Assembly (NCBI GenBank): GCA_947259005.1 | Contig: CAMYKP010000008.1 | Span: 40,803-104,802, forward strand | Reading direction: 5' to 3' | Source: an uncultured Parasphingopyxis sp. | Lineage (GTDB): Bacteria; Pseudomonadota; Alphaproteobacteria; Sphingomonadales; Sphingomonadaceae | Length of the DNA stretch: 64,000 nucleotides | In this document: one piece after another, positions 27,611 through 36,767 of the stretch | How positions within the stretch are numbered: position 1 is the first letter of the stretch | How the letters are laid out: the number at the start of each line of letters is the position of its first letter | Program-made: the position numbers and the translations under genes | Notes under the pieces: model-generated | The model's database searches: none | The model's input: only the letters and a program-made list of their open reading frames with translations | Told to the model about the DNA's origin: nothing

Positions 27611-28720
27611 ATGAGTCTAGAGGCGGATTTTACCGAATTGGACGAAGGGGGCGAGCGCGTCGTGCGCTTTTCCGGCCGGCTGACAATCGCCCGGCTTGGC
27701 GATGTTCCGCAGCGGCTCGATGCGCTGGACCCTCAGCCAACCCGGGCCGATGTCTCGGCGGTCGATCGCGTCGACACGGTGGGTGCATGGATCCTCCACA
27801 AGCTGACGCGCGATTATGGCGCGGAAATCGTGGGAGCGAGCGACTATGCCCAGCGCCTGATCCGGCAGGTTACCATTGCCGATGATCCGGCCAAAACCCA
27901 TCATGACGATGAAAGCCATCTCCGCCGCATTCTCCAGAATGTAGGCGAAGCGACGATCGAAGCTCTGTCGAGCCTGAAGGGGCTGCTCGCCTTTTTCGGC
28001 GGGCTGCTGATCGCGGCCGGGACCATCATGCGCCATCCGAACCGGTTACGCCTCAACGCAGTGGTCCAGCGCTTCGAAACCGTGGGGGTATCGGCCCTGG
28101 GCATTGTCGGGCTCATGAGCTTCCTGATCGGCATCGTGATTGCCCAGCAGGGCGCGGTGCAGCTCAGGCAATTCGGTGCCGAGGTATTCACGATCAACCT
28201 TGTCGGCCGGATCACGACCCGCGAACTGGGCGTATTGATGACCGCCATCATGGTCGCGGGCCGTTCGGGCAGCGCGTTCGCCGCGCAGATCGGTTCGATG
28301 AAACTGGCCGAGGAAGTGGATGCGATGCGGACGATCGGCGTGCCGCCGATGGAAGCGCTGATCCTGCCGCGTGTGCTGGCAACGACATTGTTGATGCCGC
28401 TGCTCGGCTTCTATTCCACGGTCCTGATGATTATCGGCGGCGGGCTCTTGTGCTGGGTGGGGCTTGGAATTCCGCCCGAAACCTTTGTCCTGCGCCTGCG
28501 AGAAGTGGTGCCGATGACCGATTTGTGGGTCGGGTTGCTGAAAGCGCCGGTGTTCGGGATGATTATCGGCCTCGCCGGCTGTTATCAGGGGATGCAGGTA
28601 CGCGGGAATAACGAGGAAGTCGGCCAGCGCACGACCGCCGCCGTTGTGCAAGCCATTTTCCTCGTCATCGTGCTGGATGCCTTTTTCGCCGTCTTTTTCT
28701 CCTCGGTAGGTTGGGACTAG
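27611..28720 (+). CDS. mlaE: MlaE family ABC transporter permease with N-terminal STAS domain
   Basis: This 369-residue protein begins with a STAS-like domain (about residues 1-90: VVRFSGRLTIARLGD, DVSAVDRVDTVGAWIL). An MlaE permease of about five membrane segments follows (LIGIVIAQQGAVQLRQFGAEVF, ARSGSAFAAQIGSMKLAEEVDAM-like motif, PRVLATTLLMPLL, GCYQGMQVRGNNEEVGQRTT). In E. coli the STAS protein MlaB is separate; here it is fused, common in alphaproteobacteria. The complex moves phospholipids between outer and inner membrane. The ATG at 27611 is chosen over a TTG at 27575, but its ribosome binding site is weak. First gene of a four-gene operon. Confidence 0.93.
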   Translation: MSLEADFTELDEGGERVVRFSGRLTIARLGDVPQRLDALDPQPTRADVSAVDRVDTVGAWILHKLTRDYGAEIVGASDYAQRLIRQVTIADDPAKTHHDDESHLRRILQNVGEATIEALSSLKGLLAFFGGLLIAAGTIMRHPNRLRLNAVVQRFETVGVSALGIVGLMSFLIGIVIAQQGAVQLRQFGAEVFTINLVGRITTRELGVLMTAIMVAGRSGSAFAAQIGSMKLAEEVDAMRTIGVPPMEALILPRVLATTLLMPLLGFYSTVLMIIGGGLLCWVGLGIPPETFVLRLREVVPMTDLWVGLLKAPVFGMIIGLAGCYQGMQVRGNNEEVGQRTTAAVVQAIFLVIVLDAFFAVFFSSVGWD

Positions 28721-28727
28721 TCCGGCG

Positions 28728-29501
28728 ATGAGCGACGATCCCATCATCTCTGTCCGCGGCCTGCGCAACTGTTTTGGCGAGCATGTGGTTCATGACAATC
28801 TCGACATCGACGTTCGGGAGGGCGAGATTCTGGGCGTGGTGGGTGGATCGGGTACCGGAAAGTCGGTGCTGCTGCGTTCGATAATCGGGCTGCAGGAACC
28901 GTCAGAAGGGGAGATCAGCATCTTCGGCGAACGGATGGACTGCGCGACGGCGGAAGAAAATCTCGACCTGCGAAGGCGCTGGGGCGTCCTTTTTCAGAAT
29001 GGCGCGCTTTTCTCGACCTTGACCGTGGCCGAGAATGTGCAGGTCCCGATCCGCGAATTCTACAAGAATATCGACGAGAAACTGCTCTGCGAAATCGCAA
29101 CCTTCAAGATCGTCATGAGTGGTCTCAAGGCGGAAGATGCACCCAAATATCCGTCCGAGCTGTCCGGTGGCATGCGCAAGCGGGCGGCGCTCGCGCGGTC
29201 CCTGGCGCTCGATCCGGTGCTGCTTTTTCTCGATGAGCCGACGGCCGGACTCGACCCGATCGGGGCGGCCGCCTTCGACAATCTCATCCTAGAACTGAAA
29301 GAGGCGCTGGGACTGACGATCTTCCTCATCACGCACGATCTCGATACGCTGCACACGATTTGCGACCGGGTTGCCGTGCTTGCCGACAGGAAGGTCATCG
29401 CCAACGGATCGATCGAAGAATTGCTTGCTCTCGATCATCCTTGGATACAGGAATATTTCAACGGGCCGCGTGGCCGCGCTGCATTGGCGGCGAAGGGCTA
29501 G
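28728..29501 (+). CDS. mlaF: MlaF family ABC transporter ATP-binding protein
   Basis: This 257-residue ATPase energises the MlaE permease. Walker A is GGSGTGKSVLL near residue 43, the Q-loop is in WGVLFQNGALFS, the ABC signature is LSGGMRKRAALARSLAL, Walker B with catalytic Glu is LLFLDEPTAGLDP, and the switch His is in FLITHDLDTLH. The FQNGALFSTLTVAENV stretch is typical of Mla/Ttg2A ATPases. It starts 7 bases after the mlaE stop and is followed after 15 bases by the MlaD gene. Confidence 0.95.
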   Translation: MSDDPIISVRGLRNCFGEHVVHDNLDIDVREGEILGVVGGSGTGKSVLLRSIIGLQEPSEGEISIFGERMDCATAEENLDLRRRWGVLFQNGALFSTLTVAENVQVPIREFYKNIDEKLLCEIATFKIVMSGLKAEDAPKYPSELSGGMRKRAALARSLALDPVLLFLDEPTAGLDPIGAAAFDNLILELKEALGLTIFLITHDLDTLHTICDRVAVLADRKVIANGSIEELLALDHPWIQEYFNGPRGRAALAAKG

Positions 29502-29516
29502 CGCCGGGAGGAACGG

Positions 29517-30461
29517 ATGGAAAACCGATCGAACCAGATATTGGTGGGCAGCGTCGTCCTGCTGCTGCTTGCAGGGCTGATTCTCTTTACCGTGTGGCTG
29601 GCCCGTATCGGTGACGGCAGCGCCAAATCATACGATATCTACTTTTCGCAATCGGTGGACGGCCTCGCCAGCGGGTCGAGTGTCACCTATTCCGGCGTCC
29701 CTGTCGGGCAGATCGAAGAGATATCGCTCGTCCCCGACAATCCCGAATTCGTCCGCGTCCGCATCCGGATCAGCGACGATGTTCCCGTATTGGAGGGCAC
29801 CAGCGCGACGATCGAGGGGGTCGGCTTTACCGGTGTATCCCAAATCTCCCTCAATGGCGGCATTCAGGGTGCCGATCCGATCGACGAACTCGGACCCGGC
29901 GGCGTACCGGTCATCCCGACACGGCCGGGGGCCTTTGGCGAACTGCTCAACAGCGCGCCGCGCCTGCTGGAACGGTTGACGACATTGACCGAACGGCTGA
30001 CCGAGCTGCTCGGCGACCGCAACCAGAATTCGATCGCCGCAATTCTTGAAAACACCCAACGCCTGACCTCGGAACTCTCCGCACAGGGACCGGAGATCAC
30101 GGCAACTTTGACGGAAAGCCGGATCGCCATCCGACAGGCCGGCATAGCCCTCGAACAGATTGGCGAACTCGCGGATACTACGGATAACCTCCTCGGCACC
30201 GAGGGCGAGGCGCTGATGCGCGATCTGCGCTCCGCCGTGGCCTCCGCGGAATCGAGCATGCAATCGCTCGATCGCACGATCACCGCAGCAGAGCCGGGCC
30301 TGAACGCCTTTTCGCAGCAAACCATTCCGGAGATCGGCCAGCTGGTCCGCGATCTGGGGGAAATGTCGGAAGCGATGACGGCGATTTCGCAGCGTATCAA
30401 CCGTGAAGGCGCCGGGTCCCTGGTTGGAACGACCCGCCTGCCCGATTACGAGCCGCAATAG
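29517..30461 (+). CDS. mlaD: MlaD family MCE-domain protein
   Basis: This 314-residue protein has one N-terminal membrane anchor (about residues 8-28, ILVGSVVLLLLAGLILFTVW). A single MCE domain follows (about 38-120: YDIYFSQSVDGLASGSSVTYSGVPVGQIEEI, then VEGVGFTGVSQISLNGG-like strands). The C-terminal part (about 145-300) is a long amphipathic helical stretch with repeated Leu/Thr, which in the family can build a needle or tunnel. It acts in the periplasm as a lipid-binding hexamer attached to MlaE/MlaF. A GGAGG site precedes its ATG. Confidence 0.94.
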   Translation: MENRSNQILVGSVVLLLLAGLILFTVWLARIGDGSAKSYDIYFSQSVDGLASGSSVTYSGVPVGQIEEISLVPDNPEFVRVRIRISDDVPVLEGTSATIEGVGFTGVSQISLNGGIQGADPIDELGPGGVPVIPTRPGAFGELLNSAPRLLERLTTLTERLTELLGDRNQNSIAAILENTQRLTSELSAQGPEITATLTESRIAIRQAGIALEQIGELADTTDNLLGTEGEALMRDLRSAVASAESSMQSLDRTITAAEPGLNAFSQQTIPEIGQLVRDLGEMSEAMTAISQRINREGAGSLVGTTRLPDYEPQ

Positions 30462-30467
30462 GAGCCG

Positions 30468-31049
30468 ATGATGAAACGCCTAATCCCATTGATCGCTCTG
30501 GCTGCGCTTGCCGGCTGTGTCAGCTTCGGGTCTTCGCCGCCGCCGTTCCTGATGGCGTTGAGCCCCGACCAGCAGATAGAAAGCGGATCGAGTCGCACGG
30601 CCTCCATGGGCCAGGCCATCACAATCCAGCGCCCCGAAGTCCCGCAGAAGCTGATCACCAACCGCCTGCCCGTGCAGACAGGCGAAACGACGATTGCCTA
30701 TCTGACCAATGCGCTTTGGGTCGATACGCCGAACGAGCTGCTCCGTGCGCTGCTGAGCGAAGTGGTCGCCGCACGGACCGGGCGTGTCGTGCTCGATCCT
30801 GCCACCTATTCCGGCGATCCGGGAACCATCATCCGCGGGCACCTGCACGAGTTCGGCCTTGATGCACGGACCAATCAGGTGGTGATCGTCTATGATACGA
30901 CAATCACGAACGATAGCGGTGTGCGCACCCGTCGGTTCGAGCAACGGGAACCGGTATTCGCTCAGGATGCACAGACCGTCGCACAGGCGCTCAACCGCGC
31001 TGCAAACCGGATGGCGATCGAGTTTTCAGACTGGATAGTAGCGGGCTAG
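30468..31049 (+). CDS. ABC-type transport auxiliary lipoprotein (PqiC-like)
   Basis: This is a 193-residue exported lipoprotein. The signal peptide ends in a lipobox LAALAGC, so Cys17 should be lipidated. The remainder resembles the PqiC/DUF330 family: ITIQRPEVPQKLITNRLPVQ, YLTNALWVDTPNELLRALL and IIRGHLHEFGLD. These outer-membrane lipoproteins accompany MCE transport systems. It is the last gene of the mla operon, 6 bases after mlaD. Two consecutive ATG codons follow an AGGAG site; the second may be the real start. The 3' end converges on pepN with only 9 bases between. Confidence 0.88.
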   Translation: MMKRLIPLIALAALAGCVSFGSSPPPFLMALSPDQQIESGSSRTASMGQAITIQRPEVPQKLITNRLPVQTGETTIAYLTNALWVDTPNELLRALLSEVVAARTGRVVLDPATYSGDPGTIIRGHLHEFGLDARTNQVVIVYDTTITNDSGVRTRRFEQREPVFAQDAQTVAQALNRAANRMAIEFSDWIVAG

Positions 31050-31058
31050 GGGCGCACT

Positions 31059-33659
31059 CTAGCCAAGGCTCTTCGACGCCTGTTCGAACACATCCTTTGA
31101 CAGATTGGGCGCCGCCAGAATCCGCTCAAGCTCGGCGCGCATCATCGCACCCCGCTCTTCGTCGAACCGCCGCCATTTGCCGAGCGGCGGGAGCAGCCGC
31201 GCCGCGGTTTGCGGGTTGATAGCATCGGCTTTCAGGATGAAATCCGCCAGGAAGCGATAGCCTTTGCCCGATGCTGCGTGAAAGGCCCGCTGGTTGCCGC
31301 CAAAGGCCCCGACGAGCGACCGCAGCCGATTGGGGTTGTCGATCGTGAAATCGGGATGGCGCGACAGCGCCTCGACCACTGCCAGCGTATCGTCGCGGGT
31401 CGAAAGGGCCTGCACCATGAACCACTTGTCGAGAACCAATGCATCGTCCCGATAGCGCTCGTAGAAATTTTCCAGCGCAGCAATCCGTTCGGGCCAATCG
31501 TTACTGGCGAGCACGGCAAGCGCGGCCTGCCGATCAGTCATATTATCGGCGCTATCGAACTGGTCGGTCGCAAAACGCGGCGCATCGTCAAGGCCGCTTG
31601 CAGCGACATAGCCGAGCGCCACCGCACGCAAACGCCGCAGCCCCGTGGCTGCAGGATTATAGGCATAGGCATTGCCGCTCGATGCGGCATAGGCTGCTCG
31701 CCAGTCCTCGACGAGCGTCTCGCCGAGATCAACGCGAAGCGCCTCGCGGGCCCTATGAATCTCTTCCGGTTCCACGATCAGCATCTGATCGCCAACGAAA
31801 CTCTCGCTCGGCAGCAAGACCGCTTCGGCAATAAAGGCCTTGTCGAGATCGGGATCGGTCAGGGTTTTGCGAACGGCGTCGATAACCGGGGCATGATCGG
31901 CGGCCCGGCCCGAAACACCATCGATAATCGTCTCGACCATCAACTGCTGCATCGCTTCATAGCGCGCGAAGGGGTCGTCATCATGGGCGGAAAGGAAGGC
32001 GAGCGTCGCCGGGTCTTTCTCGCTGTCCATGGAGATCGGCGCGGTGAAATTGCGATTGATCGAGAGCACGGGCGGTTCCCGAAGCCCTTCGAAGACGATT
32101 TCCTGTTCCTCGTCCGTGAGCATCACCAGATGTTCCGCAACGATCGGCCCGCCGCTCCGCTCCCCGAGCAATGCCGTTTTCAGCGGTATCGCCATGGGCT
32201 GCTTTTCAGGCTGGCCGGGCGTGGCCGGAACATGCTGTGCCAGGGACAGCACTGCCCGCGCGCCTTCCGCCTCATAGTCGAGCTTTGCCGTGACCTTGGG
32301 CGTGCCGGACTGGCTGTACCAGAGCCGGAACTGGCTGAGATCGGCACCGCTGGCATCTTCCATCGCGGTGACGAAATCCTCGCAGGTCGCCGCCGTACCG
32401 TCATGCCGCTCGAAATAGAGATCCGAGCCCTTCCGGAAATCGTGCGACCCCAAAATGGTGTGCATCATCCGGATAAGCTCTGCGCCCTTGTTATAGACGG
32501 TGGCGGTGTAGAAATTCGATATTTCGATATAGCTTTCGGGGCGCACCGGGTGCGCGAGCGGGCCGGCATCCTCCGGAAACTGCGCCGCACGCAGCATCCG
32601 CACATCGCCGATCCGGGCGACGGCTGCCGACCCCTGATCAGCCGAAAATTGCTGGTCGCGAAAGACGGTGAAGCCTTCCTTCAGCGACAGCTGGAACCAG
32701 TCCCGGCAGGTAACGCGGTTGCCGGACCAGTTGTGGAAATATTCGTGCGCGACGACCCCGGCGATGGCGTCGAAATCATTATCGGTCGCGGTTTCCGCAT
32801 CGGCAAGAATGTAGCGCGAGTTGAAGATGTTGAGCGACTTGTTCTCCATCGCCCCGAAATTGAAATCGGCAACCGCCACGATGTTGAACTGCGACAGGTC
32901 ATATTCGCGGCCATAGACATGCTCGTCCCAGGCCATGGAGTCCCTGAGCGCCTGCATCGCATGGCTGGTCTTTGGCAGGTCCGCCTCGCGCACCCAGATG
33001 GCCAGTGACACTTCCTTGCCCGAGCGGGTAACGAATGTTTCGCGATTGGCCGACAGATCACCGGCAACAAGCGCAAACAGATAGCATGGCTTGGGCCAGG
33101 GATCCTCCCAGCGCGCCCAATGGGTGCCGTCTTCATTCGCGCCGCTTTCAACGCAATCGCCATTAGAAAGCAGGACGGGGTAGCGACTCTTGTCCGCCTC
33201 CATGCGAACGCTGTAACGCGTCAGCACATCCGGGCGGTCCGGGAAAAAGGTTATCCGCCGAAAACCCTCCGCCTCGCACTGGGTGCACAATATGCCGCCC
33301 GAGGCATAGAGCCCCATAAGCTGGCTGTTCTTCTCCGGCGCAATCTCGACCAAAGTCTCGACAACCGCTTCGCCGCCCAACAGTGGTATGGTGAGAAGCT
33401 CGTCATCCAGCGTCCAGTCGCCGTCTTCCAGCCGCTCGCCATTGCGCCAGACTTCGAGCAGTTTCAGCCCCTCGCCATCGAGGCGCAGGGGCTTATCATG
33501 CGCCTCATGCCGAACCACCGTCATTCGCGCACGGACCAGCGTCCGCCCGGGGTCGAGCCTGAAATCGAGAGCGATCTCCGGCACGAGCCAATCGGGCGGC
33601 CGATAGTCTTCGCGGCTGATGGCGGACGGGATGGCGGTAGCAGATTGCATATTGGACAT
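31059..33659 (-). CDS. pepN: Aminopeptidase N
   Basis: This 866-residue M1 zinc aminopeptidase removes N-terminal residues from peptides. It has the exopeptidase motif GAMENKSLNIFN, the zinc site HEYFHNWSGNRVTCRDW with the downstream Glu in LKEGFTVFRDQQFSAD, and the long C-terminal helical superhelix of the PepN group. Length is typical of bacterial PepN (about 870). There is no signal peptide, so it acts in the cytoplasm. It is divergent from the M48 protease gene 67 bases away. Confidence 0.96.
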   Translation of the reverse strand: MSNMQSATAIPSAISREDYRPPDWLVPEIALDFRLDPGRTLVRARMTVVRHEAHDKPLRLDGEGLKLLEVWRNGERLEDGDWTLDDELLTIPLLGGEAVVETLVEIAPEKNSQLMGLYASGGILCTQCEAEGFRRITFFPDRPDVLTRYSVRMEADKSRYPVLLSNGDCVESGANEDGTHWARWEDPWPKPCYLFALVAGDLSANRETFVTRSGKEVSLAIWVREADLPKTSHAMQALRDSMAWDEHVYGREYDLSQFNIVAVADFNFGAMENKSLNIFNSRYILADAETATDNDFDAIAGVVAHEYFHNWSGNRVTCRDWFQLSLKEGFTVFRDQQFSADQGSAAVARIGDVRMLRAAQFPEDAGPLAHPVRPESYIEISNFYTATVYNKGAELIRMMHTILGSHDFRKGSDLYFERHDGTAATCEDFVTAMEDASGADLSQFRLWYSQSGTPKVTAKLDYEAEGARAVLSLAQHVPATPGQPEKQPMAIPLKTALLGERSGGPIVAEHLVMLTDEEQEIVFEGLREPPVLSINRNFTAPISMDSEKDPATLAFLSAHDDDPFARYEAMQQLMVETIIDGVSGRAADHAPVIDAVRKTLTDPDLDKAFIAEAVLLPSESFVGDQMLIVEPEEIHRAREALRVDLGETLVEDWRAAYAASSGNAYAYNPAATGLRRLRAVALGYVAASGLDDAPRFATDQFDSADNMTDRQAALAVLASNDWPERIAALENFYERYRDDALVLDKWFMVQALSTRDDTLAVVEALSRHPDFTIDNPNRLRSLVGAFGGNQRAFHAASGKGYRFLADFILKADAINPQTAARLLPPLGKWRRFDEERGAMMRAELERILAAPNLSKDVFEQASKSLG

Positions 33660-33726
33660 GATTGCCGTCTAATCCTCCCGGACCGGCGGCACAATCACGC
33701 TGACCAAGGAAATCGGGGAGCGGATT

Positions 33727-35022
33727 ATGATTCTGAGATATCTGGCGATCGCCATGGTTGCCGTATTGGCGGTCTTGCCCACCGCACTTTGGGCCACGGC
33801 AGCTGGTTTCGATCCCGAGGCGGCGACTCGGGCCTATACCGACACATTGCAGGGTGCAGCGCGCGACCGGTCGGACGCCTATTTCGAAGGCGGTTACTGG
33901 TTGATCCTCTGGGGCACGTTTGTTGCGGTGCTTGCCGAATGGATCGTGCTGCGAACGGGGCTGTCGGCCCGGTTCAGGAATTTCGGCGAGCGGATTACCA
34001 AACGCCGCTGGCTCGTTCCCGCGCTCTACGCCATTCCCTATGTTATCGTGTCGACGCTGATAATCCTGCCCTGGACGATATACACCGGCTTTGTTCGCGA
34101 GGGGCAATATGAACTGATGAATCTGAGCTTTGGTGCGTGGCTGGGCGAGCAGGCCATCGGCCTCGGCCTTGGCATCATCGGGATGGCGCTGTTCCTGATG
34201 GCGCTTTTCGCGGTTATCCGGCGCTCGCCGAAACGCTGGTGGCTATGGGGCACGGGCATAATCGCCGCCTTTTTCACCATCGGGATCGCGATCATGCCGG
34301 TCTTTGTCAGCCCGCTGTTCAACGATTACACGCCGATGGAAGAGGGGCCGCTACGCGACCGCATCCTCGCCATGGCAGAGGCTCACAATGTGCCTGCGGA
34401 CAATGTCTATGTGTTCGATCAGTCACGCCAGCATGACCGGATATCGGCCAATGTTTCAGGGCTTTTCGGAACAATGCGCATCTCGCTCAATGACAATCTG
34501 CTGGAGCGCAGTACGCCCGAAGAGGTTGAAGCCGTGATGGGGCATGAGCTTGGTCATTATGTGCTCAACCATGTGGCGCTGCTGGTTGTCGTCCTGTCGC
34601 TGATTATGGGCCTGGGCCTGTTCGTTACGGCGAAACTCGCCCCCCGGATATTGGCGCGCCATGGCGAAAAATGGGGCGTGCGCGATATTGGCGATCCGGC
34701 TGCCTTTCCGCTGCTTGTGGCCATCCTGACCGTATATCTGATGATAATGACACCGGCACAGAACACGCTGATCCGGGTCGTCGAGAGCCAGGCAGACGCC
34801 TTTGGTCTGGATGCCGCGCGCCAGCCGGACGGTTTTGCCTCGGTCGCGATGAAGCTGTCGCAATATCGCAAGATCGAACCCGGCGCGCTGGAGGAATTCT
34901 TCTTCTTCGATCATCCCTCGGGCCGCACGCGTGTGCGCATGGCGATGGACTGGAAGGCGGCCAATGTCGAAAATCCCGAGATGGTCGTGCCCGCCCCAAT
35001 GGAGCCTGAACCGGAAGCCTGA
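33727..35022 (+). CDS. M48 family metallopeptidase, Ste24/CAAX protease type
   Basis: This is a 431-residue membrane protease. There is an N-terminal signal/anchor, several membrane segments at about residues 55-190, then a Peptidase_M48 domain with the zinc motif VMGHELGHYVLNH near residue 272 and the third ligand in VVESQADAFGLDAA. The arrangement matches CAAX prenyl protease 1 (Ste24)-like proteins, which in bacteria are thought to act in membrane protein quality control. The region LFNDYTPMEEGPLRDRILAMAEAHNVP is typical. It is followed 3 bases later by a YeeZ-like gene, so the two are probably co-transcribed. Confidence 0.92.
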   Translation: MILRYLAIAMVAVLAVLPTALWATAAGFDPEAATRAYTDTLQGAARDRSDAYFEGGYWLILWGTFVAVLAEWIVLRTGLSARFRNFGERITKRRWLVPALYAIPYVIVSTLIILPWTIYTGFVREGQYELMNLSFGAWLGEQAIGLGLGIIGMALFLMALFAVIRRSPKRWWLWGTGIIAAFFTIGIAIMPVFVSPLFNDYTPMEEGPLRDRILAMAEAHNVPADNVYVFDQSRQHDRISANVSGLFGTMRISLNDNLLERSTPEEVEAVMGHELGHYVLNHVALLVVVLSLIMGLGLFVTAKLAPRILARHGEKWGVRDIGDPAAFPLLVAILTVYLMIMTPAQNTLIRVVESQADAFGLDAARQPDGFASVAMKLSQYRKIEPGALEEFFFFDHPSGRTRVRMAMDWKAANVENPEMVVPAPMEPEPEA

Positions 35023-35025
35023 GCG

Positions 35026-35826
35026 ATGCCGCATATGCTGATCTTCGGCCTGGGCTATACTGCCGGGCGGCTCGCCGAGCGGTTGCGCAGCGAAGGCTGG
35101 ACAGTCTCCGCTACCCGGCGCGAGGCCGGGCCGGACGCAATCGCTTTCGACGATATGGCTGCGGTGAACACAGCGATCGGCAGCGCGAGCCATGTCCTGT
35201 CATCCGTGCCGCCTGTAGATGGCACCGACCCGGTGCTTGATCGCTATGGAACAGCGCTCGCGAGCGCTCCGGCCAGCTGGATCGGTTATCTCTCCTCGAC
35301 GGGCGTATATGGCGATACCGGCGGGGCCTGGGTCGACGAAAGCGCGCCCATCGGCAGCGGGCGGCGCAAGGCGCGGGCCGAAGCCGATGCCCGGTGGCAG
35401 GGCTTTCGAGACAATGTCCGTACCTTCCGCCTGCCCGGAATTTACGGGCCGGGTCGCTCCGTTCTGGACCGCATCCGGTCCGGCAAGGCGCACAGGATCG
35501 ATCTGCCCGGCCAGATATTCAGCCGTATCCATGTCGACGATATCGTTGCCGGGGTCGTTGCTGGCTTTGACGGACCGGCTGGCGTTTACAATCTCGCCGA
35601 CGACCTGCCAGCGCCGCATAATGACGTTGTGACCTATGGATGCCAGTTGCTCGGCATCGCACCGCCGCCGCTCCAGACGATGGACGAAGCGGGCCTCAGC
35701 GCCATGGCGCGCGGCTTTTATGCCGAGAACCGCCGGGTGGCGAATGGCAAAGCGAAACGCCTGCTGGGCTGGTCCCCGACCTATGCGGACTATCGGGCCG
35801 GGCTGAGAGCGATTGCGGCCGCTTAG
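35026..35826 (+). CDS. NAD(P)-binding epimerase-like protein, YeeZ family
   Basis: This 266-residue Rossmann-fold protein has the dinucleotide loop IFGLGYTAGRLAERL at the N-terminus, SSVPPVDGTDPVL, IGYLSSTGVYGD and FRLPGIYGPGRSVLDRI, as in the extended SDR family that includes E. coli YeeZ. A canonical YxxxK pair is not evident, usual for this group, so the reaction is unknown. It follows the M48 protease by 3 bases and converges on the EamA transporter with a 4-base overlap of stops. Confidence 0.87.
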   Translation: MPHMLIFGLGYTAGRLAERLRSEGWTVSATRREAGPDAIAFDDMAAVNTAIGSASHVLSSVPPVDGTDPVLDRYGTALASAPASWIGYLSSTGVYGDTGGAWVDESAPIGSGRRKARAEADARWQGFRDNVRTFRLPGIYGPGRSVLDRIRSGKAHRIDLPGQIFSRIHVDDIVAGVVAGFDGPAGVYNLADDLPAPHNDVVTYGCQLLGIAPPPLQTMDEAGLSAMARGFYAENRRVANGKAKRLLGWSPTYADYRAGLRAIAAA

Positions 35827-36767
35827 ATGGGGAGCCGGGGCCGTTTGGCGCGCCGCGACCGCATCGCATAGAGCAGCCCGATGATTGCCAATGCCGCACC
35901 ACTGGCAGCCAGCAGCGACCAGCTATAGCCTTCAAACAGCGTCGACAGGATCATTGCGACAATCGGCACAATAACGCTTGAATAGGCGGCTTGAGCCGCG
36001 CCGATCTCCCGAATAAGCGCGAAATAGATCGGGAAGGTCACGGCCGATCCAATCACACCGAGATAGAGTATCCCGGCAAGATAGGCGGCACGCATTTCGA
36101 CAACCGGCGGACCGACAGTCATCAGCGCAAAGACCGCGTTGAAGAGCGTTCCCCAAAGCATCGCCCAGGCGATAAGGGTGAGAATTGGATGCGCCTTCGC
36201 CCCTTTGCTCGCTTGCAGGATATTGGCGGTTGAGGCGCACATGATTGCCGCCACGGTCAGGCCGATACCGATGAAAACAGCGCTACCGCCAACGGGCGCG
36301 AGCCGATATTCCCGAACAAAGAGCAGCGCAATCCCGACTGTCGCTATGGCCGATCCGATCACGAACCCGGAGGTTATGCGCTGGTCCAGGAAAATGCGGC
36401 CAAGGATCGCATTGGGCACCATCAGCAGCGCGAACATCACCGCGACCAGCCCCGACGTAATATAGAGTTCGGCTCCATAGACGAAGTTGAAATTGAACGC
36501 GAACTGGCTGCACCCGAGCAAAATGGCCCAGAACTGGCCGCGCCGGTTGAGTATCAGCGGCTGTCGCCGAACGAGGATCACGAGAAACATCGCGATGCTC
36601 GCCGCGAGAAATCGGTAGCTGACCGACCAGACGGGCGGGACGGCGGTAAGCTGATCCTTGATGACGATCCAGGTCGAGCCCCAGATCAGCGAAATCAACA
36701 GGAAGGAAAGCAGGATCCGCGGCGTCCAGAAACTGGTGTCCGCGTCCGCCGCTGCGGGCTGGTTCAT
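35823..36767 (-). CDS. EamA/DMT family transporter
   Basis: This is a 314-residue inner-membrane protein with about ten hydrophobic segments in two EamA halves. The N-terminal LLISLIWGSTWIVIKDQL and VSYRFLAA motifs and the second-half PILTLIAWAMLWGT are typical of drug/metabolite exporters. The substrate is unknown; amino acids or related metabolites are common, and the tight coupling with threonine aldolase (ATGA overlap of the start with the aldolase stop) hints at amino-acid export. The C-terminus is basic (MRSRRAKRPR), as expected for a cytoplasmic end. Confidence 0.9.
   Translation of the reverse strand: MNQPAAADADTSFWTPRILLSFLLISLIWGSTWIVIKDQLTAVPPVWSVSYRFLAASIAMFLVILVRRQPLILNRRGQFWAILLGCSQFAFNFNFVYGAELYITSGLVAVMFALLMVPNAILGRIFLDQRITSGFVIGSAIATVGIALLFVREYRLAPVGGSAVFIGIGLTVAAIMCASTANILQASKGAKAHPILTLIAWAMLWGTLFNAVFALMTVGPPVVEMRAAYLAGILYLGVIGSAVTFPIYFALIREIGAAQAAYSSVIVPIVAMILSTLFEGYSWSLLAASGAALAIIGLLYAMRSRRAKRPRLPI

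Noticed and set aside
31209..33008. 599-codon plus-strand frame opposite pepN
   Set aside because: It lies wholly inside pepN in a GC-rich antisense frame, with no recognisable motif.
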